From assembly GCA_021234535.1 (NCBI GenBank), contig CM037835.1, forward strand, positions 8,680,001 through 8,744,000: DNA of 64,000 bases, read 5' to 3'. Positions 1 through 20,964 of this stretch are shown piece after piece; position 1 is the first letter of the stretch, and each line of letters starts with the position of its first letter. The DNA is from Stichopus chloronotus. Taxonomy: Eukaryota; Echinodermata; Holothuroidea; Aspidochirotida; Stichopodidae. A model generated the notes under the pieces. The model worked only from the letters and a program-made list of their open reading frames with translations. It did not search any database and was not told where the DNA came from. The position numbers and the translations under genes were made by a program.

Positions 1-59
1 TTTAACAAGAATACATCACTGATTCTAAATAAGTACCAAATCATTAAAAACTAAATTAT

Positions 60-515
60 CAACACCATGAACAATTTTGAACACTTGGAGCAGATCAGCC
101 TGCAGTCATCGAAGTTCAAGTGAAATAAGATTAAGTATTTTTAATCTATGATCATAACCTACACCTCTCATGGAACTAATCAGCCTTGTAGCTCTTTTCT
201 GAACTTTTTCCGAAATATACTTGTCTTTTGAAAAATGGGGATTCTAAGCCTGTATACAGCATACTCTAGATGGGGCCTAACCAACTGCTTTTACAGCCTC
301 ACAACAATATCCTTGTGAAGGAATTTAAATTCCTCCTTATCATAAATAGAATTTGGTTCCCTTTCCTAGCAGCATCTGCACACTGCTCAGAGAATTTATA
401 AGAAGAATCTACAAAAATGCCAAGATCTTTTTCAACTTGGACTTCCTGTATATTTGTAAAACCACCAAAACTGAAGTAAATCTTAGGATTACCATGACCG
501 ATGGGGTCATAAGAA
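60..515 (-). mobile_element. LINE (non-LTR) reverse-transcriptase fragment, C-terminal part
   Basis: Read on the minus strand with several stops and frame changes, this gives pieces typical of the end of a jockey/CR1-type LINE polymerase: a VEKDLGIFVD stretch, then KVQKRATRLI, then a leucine-rich piece ending SLELRRLQADLLQVFKIVHG. It is decayed. It differs in sequence from the copy immediately to its right, so it looks like a separate subfamily or insertion. It lies inside the first intron of the Rab8-like gene. The clade (jockey versus CR1) is inferred from motif style only, and the boundaries are approximate. Confidence 0.75.
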
Positions 516-519
516 GTGG

Positions 520-1537
520 GGCAAACAGCAATCTCTGGCTTATGTAGCCCCCTTCTGTTCTGGAAAATAGGATCAATGATGTTCTTGAATCTGTTGACTG
601 TTGAGGCAGTGACAGCCTCCTGTGGAACATTGTTCCATTCAGTAATAATAGGCGAACTAAAACAATACTTTCTAATATCTAGTCTACAGTGGTGCTTCTG
701 GAATTTAAGCTGGTGACCTCTTGTTCTACTAACATCCTACAATTAAAAAAAAGCAGCCTGATTAACAGTTTCCAGACCCTTAACGATTTTAAAACCTTCA
801 ATCAAGTCTACACATTTCAAGAGAAATCAAACCATTTCTTTCAAGCCTTTCTTCATAACTGAAGAAAAGACAAATCTGGAATCAATTTTGTAGCACGACA
901 TTGTGCCTTTTCAATGTTATCGATATCTTTCTGTAAATAAGGGCGCCATACCTGACAACAGTATTCCAGATGTGGTCTGACAAGAGATTTATACAATTTC
1001 AGTATATTACTTCTACTTTTACAATCAATCCTTCTCATACTCAGTGATTTTAACTTGAACACCACCGATAAAGTAACTGGCTTGCGCATTTGAATGACCA
1101 AGGTGAAGACACTTGCACTTCTGGGCATTAAACAACATTTGCCAATCGCAAGACCATTTATACAGTGTATTCAAGTCCTGTTGCAACTCAGTCACTTTAC
1201 CGATGGAAAGAACATCAGAAAAGACCTTAGTATCATCTGCAAACTTCCGTACTAAATTATTCAGAATGGCATCCAGATCATTAATACAAAATATGAAAAG
1301 AATAGGACCTACTACTTCCCTGCGGTACGCCACTAGTCACTGGAAGCCAATCGGAAAAATGATCATTTAAAACAACTCTTTGCCACCTATTGTCCAGCCA
1401 GTTTTCAATCAAGTCTACCACTACTGAACTGATACCATGAGCTTTGACACTTAAAATAAGCCGCTTGTGAGGAACTTTGTCGAAGGCTTTACTGGAATCT
1501 AACTAGACAACATCTACAGGATAACCTTCGTCAACCT
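520..1537 (-). mobile_element. LINE reverse-transcriptase fragment (palm to C-terminus)
   Basis: Minus-strand translation, in broken frames, follows the order of a LINE reverse transcriptase. It starts with SKAFDKVPHKRL, continues to a SGVPQG-like stretch and GPILFIFCINDLD, then FADDTKVF (the FADD catalytic box) and the WQMLFNAQKCKCLHLGH region. It ends with the SLVRPHLEYCCQ and KDIDNIEKAQ thumb motifs. The upstream endonuclease half is missing, so this is a 5'-truncated copy. Frameshifts and a stop near 1500 show it is dead. It forms a head-to-head pair with the plus-strand copy that begins near 1556. Confidence 0.88.
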
Positions 1538-1555
1538 AGTAGACAGTGTGCTAAG

Positions 1556-1945
1556 GCTGTGAGCTCTGCCAACAAGGTCCTTGGTATTATTAATAGAACG
1601 TATGAATGTAAAAGTAGTAGTAATATACTGAAATTGTATAAATCTCTTGTTAGACCACATCTGGAATACTGTTGTCAGGCATGGCGCCCTTATTTACAGA
1701 AAGATATTGATAACATTGAAAAGGTACAACGTCGTGCTACAAAACTGATTCCAGACTTGTCTACTCTCAGTTATGAGGAAAGGCTTGAAAGAACTGGTTT
1801 GATTTCTCTTGAAATGCGTAGACTAAGAGCCGACTTGATTGAAGTTTTTAAAATCGTTAAGGGTCTGGAAAATGTTAATCAGGCTATTTTTTAAATTGTC
1901 AGATGTTAGTAAAACAAGAGGTCATCAGCTTAAGTTCCAGAAGCA
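1556..1945 (+). mobile_element. Inverted LINE fragment (thumb and C-terminus)
   Basis: An open stretch on the plus strand at 1559-1894 carries KVLGIINRTYECKSSSN, SLVRPHLEYCCQAWRPYLQK, VQRRATKLIPDL, SYEERLERTGL and RRLRADLIEVFKIVKG. This is the end of the same LINE polymerase family found in opposite orientation at 520-1537. The shared part is nearly identical at protein level, so the two copies form an inverted repeat with arms of roughly 250-390 bp. The piece has no polymerase core of its own. Confidence 0.88.
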
Positions 1946-2362
1946 CTACAATACTTTCCTTGGGACCACTTGAAAATTTTATCAAGATCACTTTGAACAC
2001 ACTTAGTGTCAAGTTCTGAAAAAAGAACATTGGAGTATTTTACATATTGTGAGTTTTTGTACATTGTGAGTTTCTGTATATTGTGAATCTTGAACTTCAT
2101 CATTATCCCTCGAAATTTAGATTTGGATTGTACCAGACTGCTGGATGGACAGTGACCATCATCCCTAATGTTATTGCTAGCATTTAGCAATCACACAGCC
2201 AATACCGAGTGTGACTAACAAAACAAGTAACAACTGACATTTACACTACAGTTTACTAGGCTATACACACTATACAGTGAGCATTGCTTATGGCCCCTAC
2301 TGCACTACAGGCATATAGGCCAATGTACGTAGCCTAACGTCATCCAATCCTAACCTTCTTAC

Positions 2363-2486
2363 CTATAGTCGAAATAAACGTAGAATTGAAAGCATCTTCT
2401 GAAAACCTAAATAAAACACAAGTCTTTCCAACACCGGAGTCGCCAATCAGTAACAATTTGAACAGGAAATCATAAGTTTTCGCCAT
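2363..2486 (-). CDS. Rab8: Rab8-like small GTPase, first coding exon (partial gene)
   Basis: On the minus strand this exon starts [20 protein letters not shown] and continues through the P-loop GDSGVGKT and the effector region ending NSTFISTIG. That matches vertebrate Rab8 as I know it at almost every position, with Phe for Tyr at residue 7. It is a better match than Rab10, which has an extra Lys near the start. Rab8 is a membrane-anchored GTPase that directs exocytic vesicle traffic to the plasma membrane and cilium. I chose the ATG at 2486; another in-frame ATG lies directly upstream at 2489. The exon ends after the first base of the Gly codon in STIG at a GTAAGA donor (2362-2361). The remaining exons are not in the window and would lie to the left, so intron 1 is at least 2.36 kb and contains LINE fragments. 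Confidence 0.92.
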
Positions 2487-5400
2487 CATAAAACCGTGTT
2501 TTCTGGTAGGTTAATCATTGCTGCAGTATCTACGAAAGTGCACAGGAAGTGAACACCACACAACTGAAGAAAGTTGTATATGAGCTGCCCAAATATATAC
2601 GCTGCTCAGCTGAGGTCCCTCTGTATATAAGGTATGTGTCGTATCCTATCCCGTAATACGTAGGTGTTAAGGCGCAGCATAAGAAAGCATTTACTGTTCC
2701 CAACCCCGGGATTCAAAGTGATCAAATTACCACCCTTTATTACATTTGGAAGTTGAGTTGTATGTGACATTACTTAGTTGGACTTTCTTCCTGAATGAAC
2801 ATCATTTTAGGTTCAAAATAAGGTAAGAAGTCTATGCAATTTGACACACTGTTACTGTTCTTGCTATTGTCTACACCGTGTGTCGGCTGTGCGCTGAGCT
2901 GCATGCAGCCGTCAATCAGATCTCGTCAGGGAACACCCTAATTTCCTATTCTGAGAGTGAGCGGAAGTTACCATGACTCAATGCTAGTGATGATAAAAGT
3001 AATGGAGAAAACTAGAAAGAAAGAAATTTCTCATGACGTTACAAACAATACAATGTCCCTTCAGATCCCTTATTCAGGATTTCGGTAAGCTGATTGGTAT
3101 TTGTCAATTTCTTCCCCGTGGTTGGTAGTCAATCAACGTGGCAATTGCATTATCTTTATCTATGGAAACAATATACGGATCTCAATTCATTGCGTACGTA
3201 TTTTCTGTAGACAGACTACCATTTTTTTTTTTTGGGGGGGGGGGGAGGGGTGTGAAGGGGAGGAGGGTGCCGCACATTACTGGAGTTTTGCCGTCATGGG
3301 GAGGGGTAGCTTTAAAAAATTTTTGTCATTTTCAATGGTTCCAGATGGAAAATGGTGATTTTTCCATCTTTTCTCCTTATATTTGTATTCCAAAAAAAAG
3401 ACCCTTTTATTGAAAATAAATATTTTGGGGGGATGTGGTTGTGTCCCCCCCCCCCCCGTGACTATGTGCCTGGTGCAATGAGCTTGAAGTGAGAGTGCCG
3501 GGGAAGGGGGAGGCATGTCATGGGTAAACAGAGAACATTCCGCTTTCTTTTCTTTTCTTTTTTTTTAGAGGAGAAGCCTACTACCCGGCCCGGTCGCCTA
3601 CGTCACTTTTTGTAACCTGAAATTAAACGAAACTGTACGCCATTCTTAAAGATCGTCCGAAGATATATTTTGAGAAAGGACCCTTCTCAAGTTAATTCTG
3701 CCCTTTGATTAAAAAGTGCAGAGTAACTCCACTCAGCATACAGCAGGGAGGAGTATTTAACGTTGATTACTACCGTACGGCGACTGCATACTATCAATAT
3801 GCGGCACTTGAAGAGGTTGAACAACGGAGAAAATTGATATTGCATAAAAATGTAGCAATATTCTCTGTTTATCGGTAAAAACCAATATTCTAATAGCATG
3901 TTCGGAAGTTTTAAAATAGTACTTTGTATTAAAAAAAACTGATGTCACCCAGGCACAACTACTTGAATTATCTTTTGCATTTCTTTATAATCTTGACTGT
4001 CCTAAAAGAGACGTTAATGACGGCCTTAATTTCGACAACATGCTAAAATCTACGTTATACCCAATCTACATTTACTAGCTGTCAAATTTTAAGGTTAAAT
4101 GAGGGTTTTTTCATCAATTTCTAAGCAATATAAAACAATTTCATTGTTAGGCTACGTGGCATCATCTTGAGGCGACTGGATATCTTCCTTGACCAAGCAA
4201 TGTACTCGAGTTAGGAACAAGATTGGCATGGGGTTCAAAATTCTTGCGGTGAAAAAAAAAATTTCTCTTTCATTTAAGAATCCATGCAGTTCTCAGTAAC
4301 ATAAGCATTTAAAATAGGATTGTGTTTGCACAAGGAGGAGTTTCAGACGGACTCTGGCAGGAGCAATAAGTAAGTTGTTGCGAGAATAGGAACTGTTTGA
4401 AACGACGGGTGCCTACTTTTCAAGACCAACAAGCTTTATTCAGAAGTTGCATGGTAGAAACTGATAATCCAGAGAAATCCATGCAGAATCCATAATGAAT
4501 TGTGTTTGCATATACTACCGTTCCATTTTTGAAATATGGCTTTTTCAAATTAGACGAAAATCCAAAGCAGATGACGTTGAGTGTTGCACAGGTCAGTATT
4601 TCTTATTTTCTTACAGGGTTTCACATTGGTAAGTGATATTAGTTTTTTAAAGAAGACAGTTCGGTAAATCGCTCCGAGCTTGCACTGTTAAAAGTATCTG
4701 TAAATTTACAGAAAATAAAACAAAGAAATAAATAAGAGGTACAGACATTACAAACATTTTTTACAGTTTATTGACGGGTTTCATAACATTCCGCTTCATG
4801 AACATTTATGTCAAACCTGGTCGGCAACCATGGACGTCAATTCCTTGGGGAACCTCCCTACCACATTTCGATGGGTGGGGGACACAATATCAAATCACTT
4901 TCTGAACGAGTGGGAGTACATAATATCAAATCCCCTCCCCCCCCCCTCCCGCACTTTGGTGAATAACTCATCTAGGCGGCTAGGGTTTTTAATGCTCATA
5001 AGGGAACTCCGAGTGACGAATTTAGGTGTTCATATTCCAACGTTATGACTCATGTACCCATATCCCAAATGCCGAAACTTTCTGCACGCTTTGCACGGAA
5101 TATTTCGTTCACTATATATGTTATCAAAACAAAACTGGAGTGTCCACTAAAGTAACGAGGTGGCATACTTGACTTTACTGTAGACTTAATGTTCTTTACA
5201 AAGCAGCTCGAAATTAAATGATGAACACTGCCCTTGTAGTCTTTCTCTCCATACCGTATTTTGTATGGAGTAACGATGACCGAAACGCATGTGGTCCGTT
5301 CGTTATGAATGTTTCGAATGTGTAATAACCAAGTTAATGTTTGTAAGGTAACGTTTGTTTTTCACACAAACCGTTACTAAGTAATATTATATTTTCTTTT

Positions 5401-5824
5401 TCGTTCGCATTTCTTGAAGAGTTTGTTTCTAAGACATCACTCAGAAGAAAAAACGGCGAACCTTAACCGCACGCCCATGGTGAGCAAAAGATACGTTCCA
5501 GTTCTCATCGAAACACCCACAAAGTTACAAATTACCGGAAAAGGGAGAAGTGGGGTCAAAGTACATCTGCAGTGATCACATTTTTGAATGAATGGCTGAT
5601 TTACACTACTGGGTTTTTTGTTGCACAATTGTCTTCTAAAACCATCATTTTTGCTCTCCTTGACTTTTCACTAACACTTGCAAACTGTCTTCAACAATAT
5701 TGTCCCAAAAGGATTCGACAACAGAGAACGATTTAAGGTGGTTGCTTTATTTATTTTTTTATTTTTTATTTTTTGCTCAGATGCTTAGATGACTATTGGC
5801 GTAGCAAGAGTGTCGAGACAATGC

Positions 5825-5846
5825 GGGGGGGGGGGGGGGGGGGGGG
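5825..5846 (+). repeat. G22 homopolymer
   Basis: An uninterrupted run of 22 G is the longest of many G or C tracts in the window. It follows GGCGTAGCAAG, a phrase that looks like part of a dispersed repeat. Length may vary between individuals or be affected by sequencing. Confidence 0.9.
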
Positions 5847-6378
5847 TAATGGGCAACGAGTTCAATTATGGAAAACAGAAACGCATTGCCAAAACACATC
5901 CAAAGGAAGTGAAGATCCAGAGTGAAAACGCATCTCCCTCTTTTGCTAAGCAAATTTTCCTTGACCACAACCGCCTATCCTCAAATAGCACAGGATCTTG
6001 ACCTTTATGAACAAGATATGAAAGTCGGTTTGACTAACTTTGAAGTGTTTGGTGTGAAAAAATGTTCTCCTTTATTTATTACCAACCACCCCCCCCCCCT
6101 CCTTTAACTTGTCACTTATATGGGAACTTTTGATTATAACTTCCTTCTTTATCAAAGGTTGTTTGATCAAATGTTGGCTGGGTAGACAGTTTCTTTGTAA
6201 ATTGTTTTTTGTACGATGCATGTTTTTGGTTCGGTTTGGAGGAATATTGCACGGACAAAATAAGTAGGGCCTACACTTTCTCAAAAATGCAGACTCCTCT
6301 TACTTCAAAAAACTGGTGGCACCCTACGGTATCCCGAAAGGAGTGACATTGGCGACAGAAGATTTCATCTATTTTTTT

Positions 6379-6500
6379 TTGGGGGGGGGGGATTTTTGAC
6401 ACCGCTTTTGGGGACCCACTTAAAGACCCCTGGTTGGCTCCAGAGGCAAAGCCCGGGTGGTGGTCCAGGGGGTCCCCAGAAGTTCCCGGAAGTTCTGAGA
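6379..6500 (+). repeat. GC-rich dispersed-repeat-like block after a G tract
   Basis: A G run near 6381-6390 is followed by ATTTTTGACACCGCTTTTGG and then by alternating GGGGACCC, GACCCCTGG, CCAGAGGCAAAGCCCGGG and GGTCCAGGGGGTCCCC segments. The composition is sharply unlike the AT-rich surroundings, and the segments are partly self-complementary. I read it as a piece of an interspersed element. Its class is not recognised. Confidence 0.45.
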
Positions 6501-7884
6501 TTATGACATTTTAAAGGATAAAAAGCGCTTAAAGTGAAGACGATTTTGTTATTTTGACGTCGGCAAAAAACGTGAATAAATCAATTAAAAAATACAAAAT
6601 AAAACTATTTGGACTTTATAGGAGACCTCAATGCTCATCAATATACTTGTTTGCTGGAATCCTGAGATACGTGAAGATAACGAAAAATATAGGAAGGATA
6701 TTTTCCTTGTGGGCGTATAGGGAGAGGGGGTAGGGCTTTAAAGTAGAAAGTCGAATGTTTTTTTTTTTCAAGACACGCCCTCCCAGCTGAAACTACAATA
6801 TTTTTATATTTCACTGACTTACACAAGTCAGGAAAGTTAAAATCTATGTAAAATTAAATTGACTAGTTATGAGACTACTGATTGTAATTTCACTAAGCTG
6901 CATGCACGTCGAGATCTGAACGGCGTCATATCGTTTTAGATAACGTAATGAGACATATACATTAACAATAGCTATCACATGACTGATTTTGTGCGGCATT
7001 CATATAAGCAGGTAAGTGGCATGTTGATGATATAATTCACCATGTTTAAAGGCGGTATCATTTTGAACTTATACCGAAAAATTAAAAGATTTAATATCAG
7101 ATCACCCACCTGACTTATCTAAATGAAATGGCAGAAACTCGAATACTACGTTCATTTATTTTACTGGGGCTCCAGAAGAATTATTGGGGACCTGCCCTTC
7201 CCCCTTTTCCGCCCCTATGAGTGACGGTTTTCTCAGCAAAGGTGCTGGGGGGGGGGGGGGCTCACTAGGGTATATGTCACTAATGGCAACAAACTTGCTA
7301 CAAGTATAGGTACAAACTGTTTTCGTCCCGTTGGCAGGTTGGTACGTCTGTGTGGCCGTCTGTGTGCAATAACCGCACGACTGTTCGCAAGAGCTATTTG
7401 TGCTGGGTTCTTCTCTTGTGGCATAGTTCTACCAAATGCATTTTATTCTGTAGTATTTAACCTAACAATAGTGCTAAATCAAAACTGCTAAGTCAAAATC
7501 TAGGAGGTAAATAAAATGACTCCTAGATTTTACTTCCTTGCACTGACCATTGAAAGAGTTGAGGAACAGTCCTGAAATTTAGAAAAAGAAAGTTCCTTCA
7601 TGTAGCAATAACCTTATAGCTACAATCCAGCCATTCCCGGCCGATCCACTCTTCTGCCGGACTTCACAGTATTGAGCGAAATGACTGAGCATCACTCGAC
7701 AGACATAGAAATTAACCTCCTTCGTGAGGTAGGCCTACATTGAAACAGGCCGGTACACAAACATATGCAAAAAATCATCTAAGTCGAGTTACAGGGATGT
7801 TTAACCAAGAGGTATATGGTAGTAGATTTGAAATCAGACAACTTTTTCATGACTATGTCCACTAAAAGTGACCAAATGTCTTAC

Positions 7885-8002
7885 CAATTGTGTGTATAAA
7901 ACTCTTCGTGAAAGAATCCTCCGCAAAACGCCAAATGACGGACGTCTTCCCGCTGCCCGAATCTCCGATCAGCAAAAATTTGAGTAAAATATCGAAAACA
8001 TC
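7885..8002 (-). pseudogene. Diverged Rab-type P-loop exon without an in-frame start
   Basis: The minus strand reads [20 protein letters not shown], then [19 protein letters not shown], then a GTAAGA donor at 7884. This aligns with the first coding exon of Rab8/10/13-type GTPases: the P-loop GDSGSGKT is intact, and the donor falls at the same codon position as in the exon at 2363-2486. In frame, a TAA at 8005-8003 sits directly before the Asp codon and there is no Met. An ATG at 8001-7999 is in another frame and would need a one-base insertion to join. So this is a relic, an internal exon with an AG acceptor at 8003-8002, or a gene with a sequence error. No later Rab exons were found between here and the left edge. 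It could be an alternative first exon of the gene at 2486. Confidence 0.6.
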
Positions 8003-8005
8003 TTA

Positions 8006-10920
8006 GAGCGTCTCTGTCTTTCCTCCGTGGCCTCGGAGAGTTTGCGCTGAAACTTTTGTTATTCATAGTTTCGTCAACAATTCCTTCAGGAAAGCATCGA
8101 ATTGCAAATACTGAATAAGTCACAGGTACATTTTAGGGGGATAAAATCACCGGTGTTTCCCTGTGATTTCCCCACATACTCGTGCGTAGCATTGTTCGTG
8201 TGTGTGTGTGTGTGTGTCTGTGCGTCTCTGTGTGTGTTTTTGCCCTAGGACTCATTAATAGGCCGTTTTCCTTTCGACTTTCTTCAGTCCGGTAACTCTT
8301 CTGATTGCTCTTCCGGGAACAACACAACTTCTCACTTTAATTCAATTCCCTTCGGAGGGGTAAACAAATTGGTGTTTTGAAAGGAAGTCCTTTTTATCAA
8401 CGTGGGACTAGCCAGGACAAAGTTTTGTACGTTTTACACATCATATAAGTTAACTGCGTCTAATTTATTGTGAATTAATATACAAGATTTGCATTGCCAT
8501 GTCAGTGTGACTATGCGTGTGAGGGCATGGAAGTTTGTTTATGGTCATACGTTAACTTAAACTTCAAATGCCAAACAGTTTCATCCCTTCCCATACCATG
8601 CCCCCATCCCCTGACCGGTGACAAATTTCCCCGGATATCCCCTAAGAATTTCAGGTAAAATCACATAATTGTGGCAATGTGACGATTCTGAGTCTATGCT
8701 GAGAACATCAGATTTATATATTGGTAAAAGCTATTTTATTTCTGTAGGGCATTTTTTTTTAAGTTTCATGTGTAAACAATACTGCTTTTTAATACTGTGG
8801 AAAGGTAACTGCTCTTTGCAACTACCAAAGCTCTTTGCGTACATTTGCATCGACACTAATTTGGATAACAACCATCGGGGATAAAATATTCGGAAAAGAA
8901 AATATCCGGTAAATATTCAACGTATTCTGCATTAATGAATCTTTTGTCACTGTGAACACTTCATACCCTACCAAGAAACAAAAAGAAGATATTTTACGTC
9001 CATCGTCCATTATAACTGTCTCAATGCCTTTGTGGTTTAACCAAACCGCTGAATACCTGCAGTAAACTCAGTTTTCCGTCCGGTTACTGGTTCCGATGGC
9101 GCTTTAACTACAAAAAAAAAAACGGTTGGATGGTGGCATCACATGCGCCATGTATACAGACCAGAGAAATTTGACTTGACAAGTACAATGTACTTGAAAC
9201 ATATTTAAGCTACATTTCTTTGTAGGGGGTGGGTGAGACGTAAAATATACAGAAACAATGGATTTGGCGGTGCCATTTCCCGAATGCCTTCGGCCAAATA
9301 TATTCCGGTCCACTCCTCCCCAACTGATTGTAGCGCTTCGCTTAGACAATATGTCTACTGCAACCCCCCCCCCCCCTCCCTCTTGCTTCAATTCTGGCTA
9401 TGCACCTGATCTATCCTTTCATAGATGTATGATGATATTCGCCCCCCCCCCCCCTTATCACTAGAACCTGTCGGCACACATGAGCAGTTGCCATCTGCTT
9501 GTCACAGAGAAATTCGGAACTTTGATTTAAACGCACAGATCGAATTGTGTATAATTACTTTCATGAATTTGCACTTAATTGCTTAGGAACCAGAAAAAGA
9601 AAATCTTAATTTGAAGGTATTGACTATTTGTCAACGCTGTCCTTCTTACAGATGTTTTTCATAATTATGTCTGATACATTCAATGTGTGCACATGAACAC
9701 ACCGACTGCATGTTGCCAGGTTGTGCCAATACTGTCTTTCTGAGCTCAAATACGTAACCGCACACAGCAGTACCGTCGTTGAAACAACGGAGCTCCATGC
9801 TTCAACTTTGCGTGTGTACCTGAGACCGTTGCGCATCCGGAAGCACGCTCGTTTTGTACCCAGAAACGTCAGATACTTACAATATGGTTGCCAATCCCAG
9901 GATTCGTTGGGATCAGTAAGTGCTAAGGTAGAATTTAATATGAATTTTTAATGCAAAGCCACTCCCGATGGTCGACAATGAAAATGTTGAAATGCTGAAA
10001 TGTTGTGAGAGTAAAGCCGTTAATTTCTCCAGACAGCATCCGTGTATCCGGTAAGACACTGTTGCTAAACGTTTGAAGAAATCCCTAGCCTAAAGTTTAG
10101 ATGCGACGATTGATATCAATAGGAAAAATAGCGTTAAAGTGATTGCGTGCGTAGGCAAAAGTTAAAACATTGAAATTTTATCTCCAAAAGTTTGGTAAGG
10201 CTTTTAATTACACCATTCAGATATAGGAAAATAAATAGGTTACAGTTGTTTAATTTTGCCATATGGTTTCAAATTCTTCTGATATAGCGACAAAAAATGT
10301 AGAATACGATAATGTAGTGGTTGACAGTTTTCATTCAAATCGACGGTGTCCGTTCTGTGAGCAAGCCAGTGGCAAGTATACTAGTATTGAATATTCAGTT
10401 ACAACTCAGGATCGCTGTCGCCGCGGGCAAGGTTGTGTTCAGTTCGTAGGTTATTTGTAAATACAGTGTTTCCTTTCATCAAATACTACAATTCCCGATA
10501 CCTACCAAGGAGCGACGACTTGAGTAGTATGTTTTTGATGCACTAGTGAGACCTGTACTGTTCCATATTCATTATGTAATCGGTTATAGTAAGAACCGTT
10601 AAATTTTCAAATATGATTTCTGTTTTTTACTGTGTTTATGCCAATCCCGTTGCTTTTCGAAGTAGTTACTGTCATTTTCCTTCATTGAAATACATTGTCC
10701 GTTCATGTACAACCTCGCGTGTACATTTAAAAGTAGAGAAAAAGTTAAAGATCAAACATAATCTTATCTTTTTAGTTTTTCAGTACACACGCAATCACTT
10801 GAAAGCCTAGGATTTCTAATCACACAGCTGACGAACGCATTCCGCGTTCCATACAATACTCTGTGTCTCAAATCCAATAGTTCAATCTTAGAATTTAATA
10901 TGCTATAGCCCCATCACATA
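8006..10920. other. Intergenic stretch between the Rab-type exon and RPS27
   Basis: No gene is recognised. A short GT-rich microsatellite lies near 8198-8217, and C tracts lie near 9365-9376 and 9443-9453. The short open frames here have no recognisable domain. The right end would contain the RPS27 promoter, because RPS27 is transcribed rightward and the Rab-type exons leftward. Confidence 0.6.
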
Positions 10921-10922
10921 GG

Positions 10923-10963
10923 CTTTCTCGTCCTCTTTCCGTGCAAGTTGTGAAACAGTCAAC

Positions 10964-10969
<6 letters not shown>
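10923..10969 (+). CDS. RPS27: RPS27 exon 1: 5' UTR with TOP-like tract and first two codons
   Basis: The ATG at 10964-10966 is followed by CCT and then a GT at 10970. This gives Met-Pro, the residues missing in front of the exon at 16092. The phase fits: two whole codons, and the next exon begins with a whole codon. Only these two codons are coding. Known vertebrate RPS27 genes also place just ATGCCN in exon 1. Upstream lies the pyrimidine-rich CTTTCTCGTCCTCTTTCC, consistent with the terminal oligopyrimidine tract of ribosomal-protein mRNAs, so transcription probably begins near 10923. The donor GTTAGT is not the best consensus. Assignment rests on phase, the MP residues and the TOP-like leader. 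Confidence 0.75.
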
Positions 10970-19618
<8,649 letters not shown>

Positions 19619-20080
19619 GCTCTCCGTAAAAATGGGGTGAGAGATTGGAGCAGAAAGGCAGTTCACCATGACAACAGTTGTCCACGTGTCGCCCATTAAT
19701 TGACTCGCTTGTCCGGAAATCATGACCTCTTTTTCCTGTTGTTCTTCTTTTCACTTTCAAACTGCTTGAAAGATATTAACTGGTTTTGTACATAGCTGAC
19801 GATATATACAGCAGATGTTACATGATTCATGCAGAAATAATATTTACCCTTTGTTAACAGTGCCACTCATGTAGGCATTCATTCTACCTGACTATCAAAT
19901 CACAAAACTCTTTGATGCATAACATCATGTTTTTGATGCATAACAACATTTTGTTTTTTTCTTCACTCTTGCTTAACTTACCTCTGTGTTCATCACAGTC
20001 TTAAAGGTTCCTATGTCACTTTCAGTATGTTGAGGTGTTTGCTTTGAGGGGGTTGTCTTCTGTCGTTTAAAATAATGACC

Positions 20081-20086
20081 AATAAA
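20081..20086 (+). terminator. RPS27: Poly(A) signal of RPS27
   Basis: A canonical AATAAA lies about 460 bases after the RPS27 stop and is followed by a T/G-rich stretch. It is the first perfect hexamer downstream on this strand that I noticed, so it is the likely 3' end signal. Confidence 0.65.
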
Positions 20087-20249
20087 GTGCTGAATCTTTC
20101 ATCCCAGTTACAATTTTTGTTCTGGTTTACTTTTTGGTCTGAAGTCTTTCAGAGTTAGTTGTGATTTTTGGTTCCTGCGTCAGCAAAGGAACCTATACAG
20201 TCAGGTTGGCGTGTGTGTATGCGTGTGTGCATCTGTGACACTTGCTTAG

Positions 20250-20685
20250 GTACGCTCTAACTCAATAGGGGAAAATCAGATAAAAGTCAAACTTGGTATG
20301 TAGGTTCGCCACATTGAGGAGGTGTGCCCTATCGTTTTTGATGGAAGTCAAAGGTCATCTTGGGGGAACTGGGGGCAAAAGTCTGTTTTGCTTGGGTACG
20401 CTGTAACTCAATAGGGGAAAGTCGGATGAAAGTCAAACTTGGTATGTAGGTTCGCCATATTGAGAACGTGTACCCTATTGTTTTTGGTGGAGGTCGAAGG
20501 TCATCTGGGGGAACTGTGGGCAATAGTTTGTTTTGCTTGGGTACGCTCTAACTCAATAGGGGAAAGTCAGATGAAAGTCAAACTTATTATGTAGGTTTGC
20601 TGTATTGAGAAGGTGTGCCCTATTGTTTTTGGTGGAGGTCAAAGGTCATCTGGGGGAACTGGGGGCAAAAGTCTGAAAACCTTGT
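20250..20685 (+). repeat. Three-copy 145-bp minisatellite
   Basis: Copies begin with GTACGCTCTAACTCAATAGG at 20250, 20396 and 20541, so the period is 145-146 bp. Each includes AAGTCAAACTTGGTATGTAG (or a variant), TGTGCCCTAT, TTTTTGGTGGAGGTCAAAGG and GGGGGAACTGGGGGC. Copies are about 90 percent alike by eye. The third contains a perfect AGGTCAAAGGTCA at 20636-20648. Confidence 0.93.
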
Positions 20686-20964
20686 TATGCTATGGATGCT
20701 CATATGTACCATCAGTCCCCCTCCAGTGCATCATGGAAGTACTGCTTGACTTAGCAGTTTCTTGATCAAATGAAAAAGAAGCAGTGTTGTTTGCACTACT
20801 GTAGGTGGTCACACCAGACAAGTTTTGGCTGGATCAGTGTACCTCCTCGTGCCTGAGTGCTAATGTGTGCATTAATGTAAGTGTCTTTTCAATTAGTAAG
20901 GTGGGCAAGTAACAATGAAAGAAATAAGTCAGTTGGTGTTGAACTCAGGCATATCATTTTACAG

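Larger units (their letters stand above)
2490..7880. other. Non-coding stretch between the two Rab-type exons
   Basis: No exon was recognised here. In particular, I looked on the minus strand for a WDTAGQE or GNKCD motif that would continue the Rab-type exon at 7885-8002 and found none. The stretch contains G or C homopolymers (near 3234-3245, 3446-3457, 4938-4946, 5825-5846, 6089-6098, 6381-6390 and 7248-7260) and a GGGG-rich block at about 6379-6500 with the look of a dispersed repeat. It also contains one member of a repeat pair, at about 4960-5065, whose partner is near 58870-58970. Small open frames across the G tracts are compositional. Confidence 0.6.

Noticed and set aside
3101..3516. 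Open frames rich in Gly or Pro near 3.1-3.5 kb
   Set aside because: They run through G and C homopolymers and show no domain or splice context.
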